Assembly: GCA_905178155.1 (NCBI GenBank)
Contig: CAJINV010000002.1
Location: forward strand, 10,396,146 to 10,460,145
Length of the DNA stretch: 64,000 nucleotides
Reading direction: 5' to 3'
DNA from: Amoebophrya sp. A120
Lineage: Eukaryota; Sar; Dinophyceae; Syndiniales; Amoebophryaceae
Of this stretch, positions 43,631-53,791 are shown piece after piece. Within the stretch, counting starts at the first letter, position 1, and the number at the start of each line of letters is the position of its first letter. A program made the position numbers and the translations under genes. The notes beneath the pieces were generated by a model. It did not search any database. It was not told where the DNA came from and was given only the letters and a program-made list of their open reading frames with translations.

Positions 43631-44524
43631 CTTCGCGTGGCGGTGTCTTTGCCTAGAGCTAGAACTGTTTCTGGATCTTGATGTTGAAAACTCTTCGTCG
43701 TCTCTGAGTTGGATTTATCATCCGTGTAGTACACGTACGAGCATGCTACTAATGCCGGTAATGCGTTTCGGTCGTTTATTTGCATGCGAATGCGCGATTT
43801 GCGATTTTCGGGCACGATCACCTGAAACGAGTCGACACACGACATGGCCGGATCTCTCTCCACCATGCCGAACTACTAACCTCATACACTCGTCAACATG
43901 CGACAAACGAAGTGCGAAGCGGTGCATTATCTCCTGCCACCAGCGAACTACGAAGCGATGTCGATTGGGATTGGAATGAAATGCGAAAAAAAAACTACCA
44001 CGAAGCAACCGGAGCGAAGGTGGGTCAGCAGGAGCAGCGCCTTGGATCTATTACAAGCCAAGTGTCACCAGCACGCGGTGAAGTGGTGCGCAAAAGCCAA
44101 GGGAGAGATCTGTGCCCGTCGCCAAGAGCCAGCAATTTTGGTACAGTGTCAAAGAAGTTGGTGCATTTGTTCGTCTCAAAAGCCACAATGAATGATTCAA
44201 GTAGAACGACATCATCATCGGCAATCATGTGTTATGTGATCAAAACACAAACAACATTACATCAGAAACAGAATAGTAGTTCGAGAAATAGCCTCAAAAG
44301 TTGTGATCGGACTGACTTAAGCGTCGTTATCTCCCCCAGGTGGACGACCACGCGACCAGGTGAAGTCAACGCTTGCGTCGTAGCGCTGAAGCTGACTCAG
44401 CACCAGCTCATCAGATTTGCTGCTTTTATTTAGGTAGTTTTAGTACCAAAGCAGGGAAGCTAGAAAGAGCAGCGGAAAATGTAAAATAAATGTCACTTCG
44501 ACTTCTGTATTAGTATCTATTTAC
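43631..44524. other. intergenic spacer between the two orphan genes
   Basis: Holds the upstream region of the Ser/Thr/Pro-rich gene and the 3' flank of the Cys-cluster gene. A 217-codon plus-strand ORF (43780-44433) has no recognisable similarity and overlaps other ORFs, so it is not called. The same spacer recurs unchanged at 48163-49056. Confidence 0.45.
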
Positions 44525-47017
44525 TCAAGGCTTAATCTTCTGTGCGCGCGCTGCGGATTCCGCACCGGGTAGGGCTGAAGGACGGCAACTGAGCTTGCTA
44601 CTCGAAGTCGCCAAAACTGCGGGCGCGGAGCCGCCTCGAGCAAACACGGAGGGTGCCTGCAGTCGCGATTTTATTGAAGAAGACACCGCGGCTGAAGACG
44701 AGGAGGGGCCACTACCTCCTGACGCCTGCACGACAGCAACATTGGACGCTGATGCACCCGTACCACTACCGGCTTTTTCATCATCTGCGCCCTTCTTTTC
44801 GATTTCCTCGCAAAGCAGCTCCAGTTCGGCCATCTGAAACTCGTCCAACAGGTCCTGTTCTTCGACGTTTTCGCAAACGGGTGCAGTGTCTTCTAGAATG
44901 GTCTCTTCATGTACCGTCGTCAACGGCTGTCTTTCTTCGGAAGTTGGTTCTTTGCCGTGGGAAACGAGCACAAGGTGATCAACTTTTTGCTCGTTTTGTT
45001 TGTGCAGTTCTTTTGATGCTTCCTCCTCACTTCGATTCATCTTCTGGTTGTTATTTTCGACGCCCTTTCCTTCAGCCTTTATTTCAGCATCTTCATCTTC
45101 ATCGCCGTCTTTTGCTTTGTTTTCTCTTCGGTACTTCTCGCGCAGTTCTTTCTTTCTATCTTCCCACACATCCATGCTTTCGTGTTCCTTCAAGATACCC
45201 ATCTGCACGAGCGTGTTTCGCCGTGGACGCCACGGACCCTTGGCGGGGCGGCACACCCCGCACCAGCAGTAGTTCTTCAGCTGTTCTTCTTTTTCGAGCT
45301 TCTTCCGCCGCCGGGCCAGCTCGGCGTGGATCTGCTCGATGCTGCACTTCTTGTACGCGCGGTCCAGCCGGGCGTACAGCGCGTTCATCTTTTCCTGCTT
45401 CTTCTTATCCACCACGTACCCCTGTCGCTCTTCTGGCACCACCAGGGAAACCCGCGGCTTGCCCTGCTTGTGCTGGATGCGGTCGAGCACCCCGAGACTC
45501 TGTCGCTCTTGCTCCGTCATCTCCCCCCAGGGCTTTTCGAAGGGTTTCAGCTCGAGTTCCGGCGACGCTGCGTTCGATTTGGCCTTCTTTCCCTTTCCTT
45601 TGGGGTTCGCGGCCGAAGACCGGCGTTGCCGCTTGGGTTTCGGGTTCGGCGACAGCGACGAGGCTTTGGTGCGCGAACGATCCGCGGGTTGGGGCGGCCG
45701 CTTCATGGACTGCTGGTCCTGCTCCGCGACCTGTTGAGCTTTTAGTTGCGGGGACGACTTCAACAGCAAAGATGGGCTCTCACTTTGTTTGATTCCTCCC
45801 TGCACTGCTGCGGGAGCGGAAGCAGCGATGGGCAGGAAAGGGAGTTTTGGTGCCTCGTCCTCGGAAGAAACGAGGTAGGGGGCGAGCATCAGGCCGTGAT
45901 CCGATTTATCCGGGGAAGCAGGAGCACTGGCGTCGAGCTGAACTCCGGCTCCTGCACTGTTCTGGTTTGTTTCTTTCTGTTGGTCAGATGACCCTGCAGA
46001 TTTGCGGATGACAACGTTATCCGCAGCAGCATGTTTTTGCGCATCGGCGTCCTCGGTAGTGGCAGGAAAAAGCGGTACGGCTAGCGGTGAGAGAGAAAGC
46101 CTTTGCTTGACCATTTCCTCGAGGCCTGAAGACAATCGGGCGAGGAACTCTTTGTGATTCAGGGACCGCAGATCTTCCTGTCGTGGTGGTCCGACGGAGG
46201 CTTTCTTCTCATCGTCGATGCCCGCCCTAGCCGGGTGTCCACCTTTTTCAGGATCATTTCTGTAACTAGCACCGGCAGACGAAGAGCCCGCGAATGCTTC
46301 CTGATCCTGCCTACCGCTAGAGATCAGCAAATCACTTGCCGTTGCCAGAATCGGCGTTGGTGCTGGTGTAGGCGGTCTCCTCCCGCCGGTGTCGGGTGAG
46401 GACAGCTTTGTCTTCTTCGACAGCTGCGAGCTCTTGGTCCCCGCACCGAGCGACGGCGACCGCAGTGTGCCATTCGTCTGCTTGGCTCTCGTGTTTCGTG
46501 GTCCAGAGGTTGTACCAGCAACCACTGCTGCTGCAACTCCGGTCCTCACTACTTTTGCAGCTCGCTGTGGCGAACTACTCCCAGGAGAACGAGAAGGATT
46601 GGAAGCTGCTTTCGCCGATTGCGATTTTGACGCGTTGGACGAACCCTTGGCCGCTTGAAAAATTGCAGACGCACTGGCGCAGAGAGACGATTTGTCGGAC
46701 GAGACGCTTTTCTGCGGATTTCCTTTGCTAAGATTGCTGCTCTGTGCGCTAGATGGATGGGGAGGAAAGATGCCATTGCACGTGACTCCCGTGGTCGACG
46801 AGTTCCACGGCTTGTCGTGCTTCACAACCTTGTTGAATCTCTTCACTGATGAGGACGGGGAGGGCTTCTTCGAACCTGCTCCATGACTACCACCAGCTTG
46901 TTTTTCTGCACGGCCTGCGACTTGCTGAATCTTTCCGGGCGAACTAGATCGCTTGACCGCCTGTGGTGGCTTCTTCACAGTAGTCCGCTTCGTCGTCGGG
47001 CTGTTTAGTCGTGACAT
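44525..47017 (-). CDS. basic nuclear-type orphan protein with Cys cluster, left copy
   Basis: An ATG-started ORF of 830 codons. The N-terminal half is Ser/Pro/Lys-rich and disordered. A basic stretch (KPKRQRRSSAANPKGKGKKA, about residue 460) resembles a nuclear localisation signal. Residues about 500-610 look folded: PWGEMTEQERQSLGVLDRI, ALYARLDRAYKKCSIEQIHA, a charged helix and the cluster YCWCGVC. The C-terminal part is acidic with a coiled-coil-like helix (FQMAELELLCEEIEKKGADD). The family is unknown. Its native upstream sequence was replaced by the duplication: only 31 bases remain before truncated coding sequence of the neighbour, so its expression may differ from the right copy. Confidence 0.7.
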   Translation of the reverse strand: MSRLNSPTTKRTTVKKPPQAVKRSSSPGKIQQVAGRAEKQAGGSHGAGSKKPSPSSSVKRFNKVVKHDKPWNSSTTGVTCNGIFPPHPSSAQSSNLSKGNPQKSVSSDKSSLCASASAIFQAAKGSSNASKSQSAKAASNPSRSPGSSSPQRAAKVVRTGVAAAVVAGTTSGPRNTRAKQTNGTLRSPSLGAGTKSSQLSKKTKLSSPDTGGRRPPTPAPTPILATASDLLISSGRQDQEAFAGSSSAGASYRNDPEKGGHPARAGIDDEKKASVGPPRQEDLRSLNHKEFLARLSSGLEEMVKQRLSLSPLAVPLFPATTEDADAQKHAAADNVVIRKSAGSSDQQKETNQNSAGAGVQLDASAPASPDKSDHGLMLAPYLVSSEDEAPKLPFLPIAASAPAAVQGGIKQSESPSLLLKSSPQLKAQQVAEQDQQSMKRPPQPADRSRTKASSLSPNPKPKRQRRSSAANPKGKGKKAKSNAASPELELKPFEKPWGEMTEQERQSLGVLDRIQHKQGKPRVSLVVPEERQGYVVDKKKQEKMNALYARLDRAYKKCSIEQIHAELARRRKKLEKEEQLKNYCWCGVCRPAKGPWRPRRNTLVQMGILKEHESMDVWEDRKKELREKYRRENKAKDGDEDEDAEIKAEGKGVENNNQKMNRSEEEASKELHKQNEQKVDHLVLVSHGKEPTSEERQPLTTVHEETILEDTAPVCENVEEQDLLDEFQMAELELLCEEIEKKGADDEKAGSGTGASASNVAVVQASGGSGPSSSSAAVSSSIKSRLQAPSVFARGGSAPAVLATSSSKLSCRPSALPGAESAARAQKIKP

Positions 47018-47031
47018 CTTGCTCGGAAAAA

Positions 47032-48162
47032 TCAGATGATTTTCAACAAAGGCAGCGTATCCCAGGTGCGGTTTGGAAGATCGGTCGATAACGGCTTCGG
47101 GCCCGCAATCACTCCGAAGGGAACGCGCATCGCGGATGGTGCTTTGACGGCACTCGACGGTGCAGGAACTTGAACCGATGTTGACCCACCGCCTCGCGGA
47201 GAGGGCGCAACTACCGAAGCCGGTGACTTCTGCTTCGCGACTGAGGTTGTTGTTTGAGCCGGTTTGTGGCTGGACGTCGCGGCCGGTATTTGGATCGTCG
47301 GCGTGGGAATATTGCCAAAATCTGTTTTCAAATTCAACGCCGTGCCCGGAATCATCGCAGGCACGGACGAAGACGTTTGCAGAATGGTTTTCGGGACCGT
47401 GGGCGTGTAGTAAGTCAGCTTCGTGTTCACCTGGGGCGTCGATAGGACCTTCCCACCACCCGGCACCTGCAAAAATTGCTTCGGTGGCGGGTTGATCGTA
47501 CCATTCGTCGTTGAAGTTGAATTCGGAGCAGGCTTTTTTTCAGGCTCCTTCTTATTTGCACTACCCCCAGCAGCTGTAGTAGATTTCTTTCCGGAAGAAG
47601 GCGCCTCTGGCAGCGTGGTCGTGCTGTGTCTTGGCGTTGGATGCTGCACGAGCGTCGGCGTGCCGCCTGTCACACTGGGCGACCGCGCGGCAGAGACCGA
47701 ACGTGAGACAGCGGGACTGACACTTGTAAACTTTCCCATCGTGCTGGGGTCGAATCGGAGGAGACGAGGTGTCGTGGACCGACTTGCCGCGTGAATCGGC
47801 GGCCCTGTCGTGAGCAGGCTTCGTGGCATGGGTGAGCTCCCGCGATCCAAAACCTTGTTCTGCGACCCTGGTGCGACAGTCGCACTACCACTGACTGCAG
47901 TCGTGGGACGAGGTCCAGTCGTGACAACGCGCGTTGAAGTCACGATCCTGCTGCTGCTGCTAGTCGCGCCACCTTGCAAGTTGATTTTGCCGCTTCCAGC
48001 TGGCTGCGTATTGAACAAAATCGGGGCTGGGACCCGTGTTGCGGGAAGCGAAAACCGACGTGCTTGCTGCGAGAGAGTCGTAGAAGAGGTGGATCCTGTG
48101 CTGGGCTGAGAAACGCCCTTTGCACCACCTCCCGTTTGACTTGCTTGCCTGGTCGAGGACAT
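47032..48162 (-). pseudogene. truncated copy of the Ser/Thr/Pro-rich gene with a new 3' end
   Basis: Identical to the first 372 codons of the 1001-codon gene at 40625-43630. At the duplication junction it switches to sequence that normally lies upstream of the Cys-cluster gene, adds LKII after TWDTLPL, and stops. The ordered C-terminal third is missing. It stops 14 bases before the start of the left Cys-cluster gene. It could still be transcribed because its own upstream region is intact. Confidence 0.85.
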
Positions 48163-49056
48163 CTTCGCGTGGCGGTGTCTTTGCCTAGAGCTAGAACTGT
48201 TTCTGGATCTTGATGTTGAAAACTCTTCGTCGTCTCTGAGTTGGATTTATCATCCGTGTAGTACACGTACGAGCATGCTACTAATGCCGGTAATGCGTTT
48301 CGGTCGTTTATTTGCATGCGAATGCGCGATTTGCGATTTTCGGGCACGATCACCTGAAACGAGTCGACACACGACATGGCCGGATCTCTCTCCACCATGC
48401 CGAACTACTAACCTCATACACTCGTCAACATGCGACAAACGAAGTGCGAAGCGGTGCATTATCTCCTGCCACCAGCGAACTACGAAGCGATGTCGATTGG
48501 GATTGGAATGAAATGCGAAAAAAAAACTACCACGAAGCAACCGGAGCGAAGGTGGGTCAGCAGGAGCAGCGCCTTGGATCTATTACAAGCCAAGTGTCAC
48601 CAGCACGCGGTGAAGTGGTGCGCAAAAGCCAAGGGAGAGATCTGTGCCCGTCGCCAAGAGCCAGCAATTTTGGTACAGTGTCAAAGAAGTTGGTGCATTT
48701 GTTCGTCTCAAAAGCCACAATGAATGATTCAAGTAGAACGACATCATCATCGGCAATCATGTGTTATGTGATCAAAACACAAACAACATTACATCAGAAA
48801 CAGAATAGTAGTTCGAGAAATAGCCTCAAAAGTTGTGATCGGACTGACTTAAGCGTCGTTATCTCCCCCAGGTGGACGACCACGCGACCAGGTGAAGTCA
48901 ACGCTTGCGTCGTAGCGCTGAAGCTGACTCAGCACCAGCTCATCAGATTTGCTGCTTTTATTTAGGTAGTTTTAGTACCAAAGCAGGGAAGCTAGAAAGA
49001 GCAGCGGAAAATGTAAAATAAATGTCACTTCGACTTCTGTATTAGTATCTATTTAC
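48163..49056. other. intergenic spacer, second copy
   Basis: Identical to 43631-44524; see that entry. No gene supported. Confidence 0.45.
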
Positions 49057-51549
49057 TCAAGGCTTAATCTTCTGTGCGCGCGCTGCGGATTCCGCACCGG
49101 GTAGGGCTGAAGGACGGCAACTGAGCTTGCTACTCGAAGTCGCCAAAACTGCGGGCGCGGAGCCGCCTCGAGCAAACACGGAGGGTGCCTGCAGTCGCGA
49201 TTTTATTGAAGAAGACACCGCGGCTGAAGACGAGGAGGGGCCACTACCTCCTGACGCCTGCACGACAGCAACATTGGACGCTGATGCACCCGTACCACTA
49301 CCGGCTTTTTCATCATCTGCGCCCTTCTTTTCGATTTCCTCGCAAAGCAGCTCCAGTTCGGCCATCTGAAACTCGTCCAACAGGTCCTGTTCTTCGACGT
49401 TTTCGCAAACGGGTGCAGTGTCTTCTAGAATGGTCTCTTCATGTACCGTCGTCAACGGCTGTCTTTCTTCGGAAGTTGGTTCTTTGCCGTGGGAAACGAG
49501 CACAAGGTGATCAACTTTTTGCTCGTTTTGTTTGTGCAGTTCTTTTGATGCTTCCTCCTCACTTCGATTCATCTTCTGGTTGTTATTTTCGACGCCCTTT
49601 CCTTCAGCCTTTATTTCAGCATCTTCATCTTCATCGCCGTCTTTTGCTTTGTTTTCTCTTCGGTACTTCTCGCGCAGTTCTTTCTTTCTATCTTCCCACA
49701 CATCCATGCTTTCGTGTTCCTTCAAGATACCCATCTGCACGAGCGTGTTTCGCCGTGGACGCCACGGACCCTTGGCGGGGCGGCACACCCCGCACCAGCA
49801 GTAGTTCTTCAGCTGTTCTTCTTTTTCGAGCTTCTTCCGCCGCCGGGCCAGCTCGGCGTGGATCTGCTCGATGCTGCACTTCTTGTACGCGCGGTCCAGC
49901 CGGGCGTACAGCGCGTTCATCTTTTCCTGCTTCTTCTTATCCACCACGTACCCCTGTCGCTCTTCTGGCACCACCAGGGAAACCCGCGGCTTGCCCTGCT
50001 TGTGCTGGATGCGGTCGAGCACCCCGAGACTCTGTCGCTCTTGCTCCGTCATCTCCCCCCAGGGCTTTTCGAAGGGTTTCAGCTCGAGTTCCGGCGACGC
50101 TGCGTTCGATTTGGCCTTCTTTCCCTTTCCTTTGGGGTTCGCGGCCGAAGACCGGCGTTGCCGCTTGGGTTTCGGGTTCGGCGACAGCGACGAGGCTTTG
50201 GTGCGCGAACGATCCGCGGGTTGGGGCGGCCGCTTCATGGACTGCTGGTCCTGCTCCGCGACCTGTTGAGCTTTTAGTTGCGGGGACGACTTCAACAGCA
50301 AAGATGGGCTCTCACTTTGTTTGATTCCTCCCTGCACTGCTGCGGGAGCGGAAGCAGCGATGGGCAGGAAAGGGAGTTTTGGTGCCTCGTCCTCGGAAGA
50401 AACGAGGTAGGGGGCGAGCATCAGGCCGTGATCCGATTTATCCGGGGAAGCAGGAGCACTGGCGTCGAGCTGAACTCCGGCTCCTGCACTGTTCTGGTTT
50501 GTTTCTTTCTGTTGGTCAGATGACCCTGCAGATTTGCGGATGACAACGTTATCCGCAGCAGCATGTTTTTGCGCATCGGCGTCCTCGGTAGTGGCAGGAA
50601 AAAGCGGTACGGCTAGCGGTGAGAGAGAAAGCCTTTGCTTGACCATTTCCTCGAGGCCTGAAGACAATCGGGCGAGGAACTCTTTGTGATTCAGGGACCG
50701 CAGATCTTCCTGTCGTGGTGGTCCGACGGAGGCTTTCTTCTCATCGTCGATGCCCGCCCTAGCCGGGTGTCCACCTTTTTCAGGATCATTTCTGTAACTA
50801 GCACCGGCAGACGAAGAGCCCGCGAATGCTTCCTGATCCTGCCTACCGCTAGAGATCAGCAAATCACTTGCCGTTGCCAGAATCGGCGTTGGTGCTGGTG
50901 TAGGCGGTCTCCTCCCGCCGGTGTCGGGTGAGGACAGCTTTGTCTTCTTCGACAGCTGCGAGCTCTTGGTCCCCGCACCGAGCGACGGCGACCGCAGTGT
51001 GCCATTCGTCTGCTTGGCTCTCGTGTTTCGTGGTCCAGAGGTTGTACCAGCAACCACTGCTGCTGCAACTCCGGTCCTCACTACTTTTGCAGCTCGCTGT
51101 GGCGAACTACTCCCAGGAGAACGAGAAGGATTGGAAGCTGCTTTCGCCGATTGCGATTTTGACGCGTTGGACGAACCCTTGGCCGCTTGAAAAATTGCAG
51201 ACGCACTGGCGCAGAGAGACGATTTGTCGGACGAGACGCTTTTCTGCGGATTTCCTTTGCTAAGATTGCTGCTCTGTGCGCTAGATGGATGGGGAGGAAA
51301 GATGCCATTGCACGTGACTCCCGTGGTCGACGAGTTCCACGGCTTGTCGTGCTTCACAACCTTGTTGAATCTCTTCACTGATGAGGACGGGGAGGGCTTC
51401 TTCGAACCTGCTCCATGACTACCACCAGCTTGTTTTTCTGCACGGCCTGCGACTTGCTGAATCTTTCCGGGCGAACTAGATCGCTTGACCGCCTGTGGTG
51501 GCTTCTTCACAGTAGTCCGCTTCGTCGTCGGGCTGTTTAGTCGTGACAT
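49057..51549 (-). CDS. basic nuclear-type orphan protein with Cys cluster, right copy
   Basis: Translation identical over all 830 codons to the gene at 44525-47017 (same YCWCGVC cluster and basic stretch). This copy keeps the original upstream sequence beyond 51580 and is therefore the better candidate for the ancestral, normally regulated gene. Downstream it is followed by the truncated Ser/Thr/Pro-rich copy rather than the full one. Confidence 0.7.
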   Translation of the reverse strand: MSRLNSPTTKRTTVKKPPQAVKRSSSPGKIQQVAGRAEKQAGGSHGAGSKKPSPSSSVKRFNKVVKHDKPWNSSTTGVTCNGIFPPHPSSAQSSNLSKGNPQKSVSSDKSSLCASASAIFQAAKGSSNASKSQSAKAASNPSRSPGSSSPQRAAKVVRTGVAAAVVAGTTSGPRNTRAKQTNGTLRSPSLGAGTKSSQLSKKTKLSSPDTGGRRPPTPAPTPILATASDLLISSGRQDQEAFAGSSSAGASYRNDPEKGGHPARAGIDDEKKASVGPPRQEDLRSLNHKEFLARLSSGLEEMVKQRLSLSPLAVPLFPATTEDADAQKHAAADNVVIRKSAGSSDQQKETNQNSAGAGVQLDASAPASPDKSDHGLMLAPYLVSSEDEAPKLPFLPIAASAPAAVQGGIKQSESPSLLLKSSPQLKAQQVAEQDQQSMKRPPQPADRSRTKASSLSPNPKPKRQRRSSAANPKGKGKKAKSNAASPELELKPFEKPWGEMTEQERQSLGVLDRIQHKQGKPRVSLVVPEERQGYVVDKKKQEKMNALYARLDRAYKKCSIEQIHAELARRRKKLEKEEQLKNYCWCGVCRPAKGPWRPRRNTLVQMGILKEHESMDVWEDRKKELREKYRRENKAKDGDEDEDAEIKAEGKGVENNNQKMNRSEEEASKELHKQNEQKVDHLVLVSHGKEPTSEERQPLTTVHEETILEDTAPVCENVEEQDLLDEFQMAELELLCEEIEKKGADDEKAGSGTGASASNVAVVQASGGSGPSSSSAAVSSSIKSRLQAPSVFARGGSAPAVLATSSSKLSCRPSALPGAESAARAQKIKP

Positions 51550-51580
51550 CTTGCTCGGAAAAATCAGATGATTTTCAACA

Positions 51581-52538
51581 CCTTCTTGTAGCTAACAGGA
51601 ACCACCACACTGGTGCGAAAGCTCTCAGGCCGGGGCTCTCGTCTTCGGTAGGTTCAATGAGCTGCAATGAAACGGCATATAATGCTTAGATGCCTTTGGG
51701 TCTCGGTAGTGATCTGTCGGTAGTCAACTCCATCCTCAATTGTGTCTCGACCGAAGGAATCGCTCGATGAATCATCTTCGGACTCTCCGGTCGGAGGTCT
51801 CTGAGACAGTACACTCACCCGTTCTTCCTATGGTTCTTGTGCGACGCAATGGTCTCAACCGCACGAAGTAAGCCGACAACTGAAAGAAAAAACCTCAAAC
51901 TCAGCTCATCAATCAAACTCGACCCATGGAAATTCAACACGAAACTCCTCCAGAAAACGTAAACGACACGAAGGCGACACCATCACCAGGTGACACACAT
52001 CAATCATCGATCAGAATCTACATGTCGGCCATTTTCAATGGATGTCGAGATTTTCTCGTTCATTTGAATCAATCGTCTCCATGCCAATAGAAATAGGTCT
52101 CATATGAAACGGTCGCCGCTTTTAGACTTGTCTCCAGGTACCGCTTTCCGAAAGCGGCACCCGTTATTAAATCTGTACGTGGTAGATTCGTATGTGCTAT
52201 CATTCATGAATCTTACTTTCACAACGTGTCTAAGTTACTAGAAAACGAAGAAACAGGAGGAAAGGCTGCCACATTTTACGTTTTTGGCTTTATTTCGATT
52301 CGAATTTACCAACATTGTGTCATCTGTATAGACAAAATACATCGATTTTTCAATTGTGGTCTTACTGTTATCAGCTGCTTTTTTGTATTCGTAGTCAACA
52401 TAACTGTAGAAGGTGTTTTCGAAAGGTATCTTATGTGGAAAGTGCTATAAATTTCTTGGTCAAAAATCGTGTGCATAATGAAGTCAGAAATTTTAGTTCC
52501 CCCGCACGTCTTCATCAAGACGGACCTGGGCACCCGAT
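51581..52538. other. intergenic; one 54-residue ORF of doubtful status
   Basis: Upstream flank of the right Cys-cluster gene and 3' flank of the Gln-rich gene. A plus-strand ATG at 51926 opens 54 codons to a TAG at 52088-52090 (MEIQHETPPENVNDTK at its start). Its N-terminal half looks coding but there is no other support. Confidence 0.3.
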
Positions 52539-53353
52539 TTAACCCTGCATCGTCATCTGTCCGAAGCCCATTCCGCTGAACAAAGAGCCGCCGTCTTGGA
52601 ACTTGGCCATCTCTTGCTGCATGGCCATTTGCATCTGCTGCTGCTTCTGCTCCATTTCAAACTGCTGCTTCTGCATTTCTTCCTCCGCCTTCTTCTGCTG
52701 GTACTCCATGGTCAGCTGCATGGACTGCTGCTCCAACGCAGCTTTCTGCTGGGCAGCCTGAACAAGGTGAAAAGATTTGTTTTGGTCCTATTTCGCTTTG
52801 CAGTGAATTATGAAGTCGCTCATCGTCATCCTGCACATCGTAATGATTGATATATGAATATTCTTTAATTTTTTTTTCCTACAAAACCCCCACAAACCTG
52901 CTGCTGCAAAGCCATCAGCTGCTCCATACGCTGCTGATCCAGCGCCATCTGTTGCTGAGTGACTTCCATGTCGATCTGCATGATGAACTGTTTCTTCTGC
53001 TGGTCCGCCTGCCCCAGCAGGTAGTCCTTCTGGTGCTTCACTTGGGCCTCCAGGACCTGGGTTCCCTGCTTAACCTGCTCGTCCAGCATTTTCATATACG
53101 AGTCCTTCTGCTTCGCGATGGTGGACGGGTCCGGCATACCTGAGCATCAACATTTAGATTTAGTTATAGTTTCTTTTGTCGCTTCAAAATCAAAAGTATG
53201 TAATTCGCATTCTCACGCATGACATTTCCGTAGGTATACTAATACTCATACATACATTCGCATGATCAAATTTCAAATCGCCACATTCTGCTTACCCGCG
53301 GTGAGCGGCTGCGGGGCCATCATAGAGCCTTGCATCATCATGACGGCGGACAT
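52539..53353 (-). CDS. Gln/Met-rich coiled-coil protein, 3 exons
   Basis: Exons 53353-53296, 53139-52898 and 52757-52539 give 519 nt or 172 residues. Donors are GTAAGC and GTTTGT; acceptors are CTCAG and TTCAG. After a short Met/Ala/Pro leader (MSAVMMMQGSMMAPQPLTAG) the whole protein is one amphipathic helix rich in Gln, Lys and Met (DSYMKMLDEQVKQGTQVLEA, QQKAALEQQSMQLTMEYQQK), ending in a Gly/Phe-rich tail. From memory such short Gln-rich coiled-coil proteins are conserved across alveolates, but the function is not known to me. Exon phases match perfectly, so the structure is solid even though the role is not. Confidence 0.8.
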
Positions 53354-53791
53354 TTTGCGGATTAGAGGTTGTGGATAAGCTGAGAAGAGTTTGTTTAGCA
53401 AAAGGGCAAGACAGGCTACGTATTTTTGTTTGCGTTTTCATTTTTTTGCCGCGCACTTGGATTTATTTTCGCCACACAAAAGAACGGCAGGGATGTTTGG
53501 TGTTTTATTTGGCAACTTTGCGTCCTTGTGCTTTCCTTGACGTTTCTCTTCAAATTCAGGCGTTCATTTTTTGTTCTTTGCATGTTCGGCGTGCCCCGCA
53601 AAAACCACTGGAAATTTGGTTGCACGCACACCACGAACCACCACGATCTGAACACGTTTGAGACTCAAAACTCAGCGGGAGCATGCGACCTTTGCGCTGG
53701 TCGCGCCAGTACTAGCACCTTTTTTTTCACTCTATTCAACTCTGTATAATTATGCGCCACTCAAGACTGAGAAATCTAAAGTTTCATTTTG
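53354..53791. other. intergenic, no supported gene
   Basis: T-rich spacer between the Gln-rich gene start and the lipoate ligase stop. ORFs on both strands overlap and look spurious. Confidence 0.45.

Larger units (their letters stand above)
42515..47046. repeat. left copy of a 4,532-bp tandem duplication
   Basis: This segment is repeated head to tail at 47047-51578. ORF coordinates and translations in the two copies are offset by exactly 4,532 with no difference that I found. The junction reads TTTTCAACAAAGGCAG, fusing the right end (TTTTCAACA...) to the left end (...CAAAGGCAG) with a 2-base overlap (CA). The breakpoints lie inside the 1001-codon gene and 31 bases upstream of the 830-codon gene. 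Confidence 0.95.
47047..51578. repeat. right copy of the 4,532-bp tandem duplication
   Basis: Partner of 42515-47046, offset exactly 4,532 bases. The right boundary is where ATTTTCAACA is followed by CCTTCTTG instead of AAGGCAG. Absence of visible divergence implies a very recent event or an assembly artefact. Confidence 0.95.

Noticed and set aside
43780-44433. 217-codon plus-strand ORF in the duplicated spacer
   Set aside because: Overlaps other ORFs on both strands and has no similarity; its recurrence at 48312-48965 is due to the segmental duplication.
44653-45792. 379-codon plus-strand ORF, repeated at 49185-50324
   Set aside because: Antisense to the Cys-cluster gene, with arginine/proline/serine-rich shadow composition; the duplication explains the second copy.
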